A stretch of DNA of 47,186 bases, from assembly GCF_900609055.1 (NCBI RefSeq), contig NZ_UXAW01000041.1, positions 1 through 47,186 of the forward strand. The letters are read 5' to 3'. Source of the stretch: Pseudogemmobacter humi. GTDB taxonomy: Bacteria > Pseudomonadota > Alphaproteobacteria > Rhodobacterales > Rhodobacteraceae. The translations under genes were made by a program, and so were the position numbers. Below are positions 44,901 through 47,186 of this stretch, in pieces. Position 1 is the first letter of the stretch; each line of letters opens with the position of its first letter. The notes beneath the pieces are model-generated. The model did no database searches. It was not told the origin of the DNA and saw only the letters and a list, made by a program, of their open reading frames with translations.

Positions 44901-47039
44901 CTGGCGGTCTTCCGCTCGGCCATGACCGTCTATCTGGATCCGGCAGGCGGGGCCTTCACGCAAGGCCATTTCGCCCCGCTGGAAGACCATTATACCGAGC
45001 AGACCCTTCAGACGCATGTCATGGCCGCCTATGCGGAAACCGGGCTTAAAACCATGACGGATGCCGCCCGTCTGTCAGAGGACTACTTCCTGCTCAACAA
45101 AGAGCAGTTCATGAAGCGCTGGATGCCGGGTATGGGGCGCGAGGTCCGGCGCCAGACCACCAGTGCCTCGTGGAGCACAATCGTCGAGGCGCTTGGCAAC
45201 AAGGTCCAGCAAGACATCGTGACCGACGACCGGGACCGAACCAATGTTCTCGCCCTTGCAGGTCCGGGATCGGGTAAGACCCGGGTGCTGGTGCATCGGA
45301 TCGCCTATCTCCTGCGGATGAAGCGCGAGGATCCGCGCGGCATCCTGGTCCTGGCCTACAACCGGCACGCCGCCGCCGAAATCCGGGTGCGGCTCCGGGC
45401 GCTGGTGGGCGATGACGCGCAGGGCGTCACGATCTCCACCTGCCACGCGCTTGCCATGAAACTGGTGGGGGCGAGTTTCGTCGGCCAGCGGGCCGATACC
45501 GAGGATTTCGACGATGTTGTGCTCGAGGCCGTCCGCCAGCTGGAGGGCGAGGGCCTGTCCAAATCCGAGGCCGAGGCGCAGCGCGAGACGCTGATCCAGG
45601 GCTATCGCTGGATCCTGGTCGATGAATACCAGGACATCGGACCCGCGCAATACAAGCTGATCGCCGCCGTCGCCGGCCGGAAGCAGGAAGACAGCGACCT
45701 GAAGCTCAGCCTCTTCGCGGTCGGTGATGATGATCAGAACATCTATGCCTTCAATGGCGCCTCCATCGAGTTCATCCGCAAGTTCGAAGAGGACTATAAG
45801 GCGCGCCCGGTCTTTCTGGTCGAAAACTACCGCTCGACTGGAAACATAATCGCGGCCGCCAATGCGGTGATCGCGGGCGCGAAGGACCGTATGAAACTGG
45901 ATCACGAGATCAGGATCAACGCGGCCCGGCGCGCTAACCCGTTGGGCGGCGTTCTGGAGCAGATGGACACTGTGGCCAAAGGCCGGGTGCAGTTGCTTGA
46001 TGCGCCCGCCGGGGATGCCGCACAGGCCATCGCGGCGGTGGATGAGCTGATACGCCTGTCACGGCTGGATCCGGATTGGTCCTGGTCGCGGACCGCGATC
46101 ATCTCGCGCGACTGGCGCAAGCTGGGCGCGGCGCGGTCCTATGCCGAGGCGCAGGGAGTGAAGGTCGAGATGGCCAATGAAGACCTACCAAACATCTGGC
46201 GGCTGCGTGAAACGCAGGCGCTAGTGGCGGGCCTGCGCCAACGTCAGGGGGATTTGCTGGGGATCGACGACATACTGGCCGTGCTCAACGAACAGGTGAC
46301 CAACCGGTGGGTTGAGCTCCTGGCGGAAGGCGTGGCGGAACTGGCGCGGGAGCTGGGCTCGAAGACGATGCCGGTGCCGGACATTGTCGAGTGGCTGGCC
46401 GAATGGTCCCGCGACACGCGCGGCGAACAGCGCGGGCTGCTTCTGCTGACGGCGCACCGGGCGAAAGGGCTGGAGTTTGACCATGTGGTGATCCTGAACG
46501 GAGGCTGGGACCGACCGTCTAAAGGCGAGGATCTGGATGCGCCGCGCCGGTTGTTCTACGTGGCGATGACGCGCGCCCAGAAGAGCCTGGCGGTCATGAC
46601 CACGGGTGAGCACGTCTTGCTGAAGAACGATTCTACAAACGTGCTCCGACGCCCTGTTCGTCCTAATCAGTCGGATATGATGGTGTCACCGAATGTCTAT
46701 CACCCGCCCAATCTGAGAAATGCCGATCTCTCCTTCGCAGGACGGCAGGGCGATCAACACGAGATTCACGACGCTGTTCGGCGCTGCAGGGTGGGGGACA
46801 GTCTCAGACTCGAGTTACGGGATACGAACTGGATGCTGGTCGATCAGCGCGGATGCGTCATCGGCCGTATGTCCAAGACTTGGAAGCATCCGCCGGAGTA
46901 TACCTTCATGGAGGGCCGAGTTGGCGCCGTGGTGCGGTGGCGAAAGTCTGACGGTGAAGAAAAATACGCCGGTTACTGTCGCAGGGATACTTGGGAGACG
47001 GTTCTGCCCGAGATCGTGTTCGCGCCACAAAGAGGTTGA
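41928..47039 (+). CDS. Fusion protein: DEDDh exonuclease, RecQ helicase, UvrD-type helicase and HIRAN-like tail
   Basis: A 1703-residue multi-domain DNA enzyme. Residues 10-145 are a DEDDh 3'-5' exonuclease-like domain: D16/E18 in SIDLEVD, D73 in GHNILNHD, H123 and D130 in HVNDPERDA. A Cys/His cluster (C-x4-C-x2-C near 262-270) precedes a RecQ-type SF2 helicase (about 285-700) with RPLQERIVDE, GTGKS (322-326), DEAH (423-426), the RecQ loop HCVSKWGHDFRP and QEAGRAGRDR. A middle winged-helix-like region leads to a UvrD/Rep SF1 helicase (about 1085-1600) with GPGSGKT (1112-1118), VDEYQDIG, TAHRAKGLEF and YVAMTRAQ. The last 75 residues resemble HIRAN. ATG 41928 chosen; a TTG at 41877 is possible. 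All key motifs are intact. Confidence 0.9.
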   Translation: MELRHTNILSRCLSIDLEVDPREAKVFAVAAVRNDDQTALKVVGRLTEQVLDALEVQLGHVDYPIGHNILNHDLEHLVAQRPGIERAMRSPIDTLWLNPLAFPRNPYHHLVKHYHDGRLATGHVNDPERDARLVFEVLANQLDALGQLGRDAPDALTAYHYLSTRIENAGGFDAVFRYLRGKACPDLDEAMAAVRRMLAGRACDRRVEQTLTRLSSPRNGWPMAYALSWITVAGGDSVMPPWVRARFREASLIVRHLRDTSCKDPGCGWCAEQNDPVRALERWFGFPAFRPQPVDPEGRPLQERIVDEAMSGNSVLGILPTGTGKSLCYQVPALSRFDKIGALTVVISPLVALMADQVQGMERAGISCSVTINGMLSMPERQDALDRVRLGDAGILIISPEQLRSVSIRNVLAQREVGLWAIDEAHCVSKWGHDFRPDYRYLGRFIKEFSGDQDPAPVLCLTATAKPEVVADIIDHFQTRAGITLLPLDGGASRTNLAFDVRPTTKNSKLSDVLSVIGELLPEEGRSGAVVYCASRAETERVAAFLRTQGLDAAHFHAGLSADDKQSVQEQFRVGELRVIAATNAFGMGIDKPDIRLVVHADIPGSLENYLQEAGRAGRDRQDAHCVLLFVADDVERQFRLSASSRLARHEIGAILKALRRIDERTKKTGKVVVTSGEIVRSEKDQEFERDGNTDDTRVKTAVSWLEEAKLLSREENRVQVFPSSLMVRTLEEAKALLAQADLTQVARTQLLGIVSRLFNAAPDEGVSTDELCGAAKMSPGALPKAMATLEALGIARNDIAMTVFLHVGVPRASVQRLSEACALERDLIGFLQELAPDLDDRTPAPLHLAETCQHLRDKHHPDVRPDTIDRLMRGIAQDGRSLEGGRGNIALRKASRNTLLVTLIRPWATVNETARLRWSAAELLLAHLTGRLEKGVRGKDVQVETTVGDLLAQLTQDALLRTSGIRDMTKLLERALMWLHEQGVLTLGKGLAVFRSAMTVYLDPAGGAFTQGHFAPLEDHYTEQTLQTHVMAAYAETGLKTMTDAARLSEDYFLLNKEQFMKRWMPGMGREVRRQTTSASWSTIVEALGNKVQQDIVTDDRDRTNVLALAGPGSGKTRVLVHRIAYLLRMKREDPRGILVLAYNRHAAAEIRVRLRALVGDDAQGVTISTCHALAMKLVGASFVGQRADTEDFDDVVLEAVRQLEGEGLSKSEAEAQRETLIQGYRWILVDEYQDIGPAQYKLIAAVAGRKQEDSDLKLSLFAVGDDDQNIYAFNGASIEFIRKFEEDYKARPVFLVENYRSTGNIIAAANAVIAGAKDRMKLDHEIRINAARRANPLGGVLEQMDTVAKGRVQLLDAPAGDAAQAIAAVDELIRLSRLDPDWSWSRTAIISRDWRKLGAARSYAEAQGVKVEMANEDLPNIWRLRETQALVAGLRQRQGDLLGIDDILAVLNEQVTNRWVELLAEGVAELARELGSKTMPVPDIVEWLAEWSRDTRGEQRGLLLLTAHRAKGLEFDHVVILNGGWDRPSKGEDLDAPRRLFYVAMTRAQKSLAVMTTGEHVLLKNDSTNVLRRPVRPNQSDMMVSPNVYHPPNLRNADLSFAGRQGDQHEIHDAVRRCRVGDSLRLELRDTNWMLVDQRGCVIGRMSKTWKHPPEYTFMEGRVGAVVRWRKSDGEEKYAGYCRRDTWETVLPEIVFAPQRG

Positions 47040-47088
47040 AAACTTAAGGGGCAGTCCGCATTGATCGTGAGTGTCAGTCGTGGTCGGG

Positions 47089-47186
47089 TGAGCTACTCCC
47101 CGGAAATCGGACAGTGACGGAAGCTACGATCTGACGTTTGCTGGTCTCCAATGACGAGGAGATCAGGAATGCGGAAACGCAGGAAC
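47089..47186 (+). mobile_element. Left end of an IS3-family-type insertion sequence (partial)
   Basis: TGAGCTACTCCCCGG at 47089 has the TG start and C-rich terminal-repeat look of IS3-family ends, followed 80 bases later by a small orfA-like start. The window cuts the element after six codons, so the other end and target duplication cannot be checked. It starts 50 bases after the helicase stop codon. Confidence 0.55.
47169..47186 (+). CDS. IS3-type OrfA (transposase HTH subunit), first six codons
   Basis: ATG CGG AAA CGC AGG AAC encodes MRKRRN, the basic start seen in many IS3-family OrfA proteins (MRKRRNHSPEFKA type). GAGGAGATCAGG upstream provides a ribosome site. Only 18 bases are present, so the identity rests on start context and the adjacent terminal-repeat-like sequence. 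Confidence 0.5.

Noticed and set aside
43383-45017. 544-codon minus-strand frame inside the helicase gene
   Set aside because: Antisense of the RecQ to UvrD portion, whose plus-strand motifs are intact; the reverse product has no motif.

Overview
The window looks like a chromosomal segment of an alphaproteobacterium of the Rhodobacteraceae, Paracoccus-like. The base composition is high in GC, the codon use is strongly GC3-biased, genes overlap tightly (many ATGA junctions), and most of the content is catabolic operons with ABC transporters. It opens with the last 35 codons of etfA and closes at the left end of an IS3-type insertion sequence.

Region 1 (808-8272) is a small imino-acid/hydroxy-acid catabolic cluster. 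It holds an RraA-like aldolase, a proline racemase/hydroxyproline epimerase-dehydratase family enzyme with a Ser/Cys catalytic pair, a Rid-family imine deaminase, two aldehyde dehydrogenases, an ornithine cyclodeaminase/ketimine reductase family enzyme and a LysR regulator. The set fits hydroxyproline-type metabolism through a cyclic imine (inference). Region 2 (8649-13849) is an OFA-family MFS transporter facing a membrane sensor kinase and an NtrC-type regulator. Upstream of the transporter lie two identical 13-bp palindromes 22 bp apart, a perfect IHF consensus and a -24/-12 promoter, so its sigma-54 control can be read from the sequence.

Region 3 (14258-27680) is a minus-strand operon of about 12.5 kb. 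In order of transcription it encodes a Tat-exported binding protein, the HyuB and HyuA ATP-dependent amidohydrolase subunits, a fused LivH-LivM permease, LivG, LivF, a 3-hydroxyacyl-CoA/carnitine dehydrogenase-like enzyme, a beta-keto acid cleavage enzyme (BKACE), a hotdog thioesterase and an MFS transporter. A divergent GntR/FCD regulator sits beside a perfect 16-bp palindrome, and 13 of its 16 bases recur in front of the dehydrogenase gene. Region 4 (27897-37033) repeats the dehydrogenase-BKACE-thioesterase triad with a different uptake system: a peptide/opine-type ABC transporter, a degenerate M19 dipeptidase-like protein and a PAS-LuxR regulator. The fused ABC ATPase of this second operon carries an in-frame amber codon. 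In both operons the likely logic is uptake, conversion to a beta-hydroxy acid, oxidation to the beta-keto acid, acetyl-CoA-dependent cleavage and CoA-ester hydrolysis, as in L-carnitine degradation to betaine.

Region 5 (about 37180 to the end) reads as an accessory island, with lower GC and long gene-free stretches. It contains a two-TM-anchored Mrr-type nuclease, a 760-residue HTH plus tyrosine-recombinase-like protein with an altered active site, and a roughly 1700-residue fusion of a DEDDh exonuclease, a RecQ helicase, a UvrD-type helicase and a HIRAN-like tail. An IS3-family element begins 50 bp after the helicase. This trio is the best candidate in the window for an undescribed DNA-defence or DNA-maintenance system; the function is inferred, not shown.
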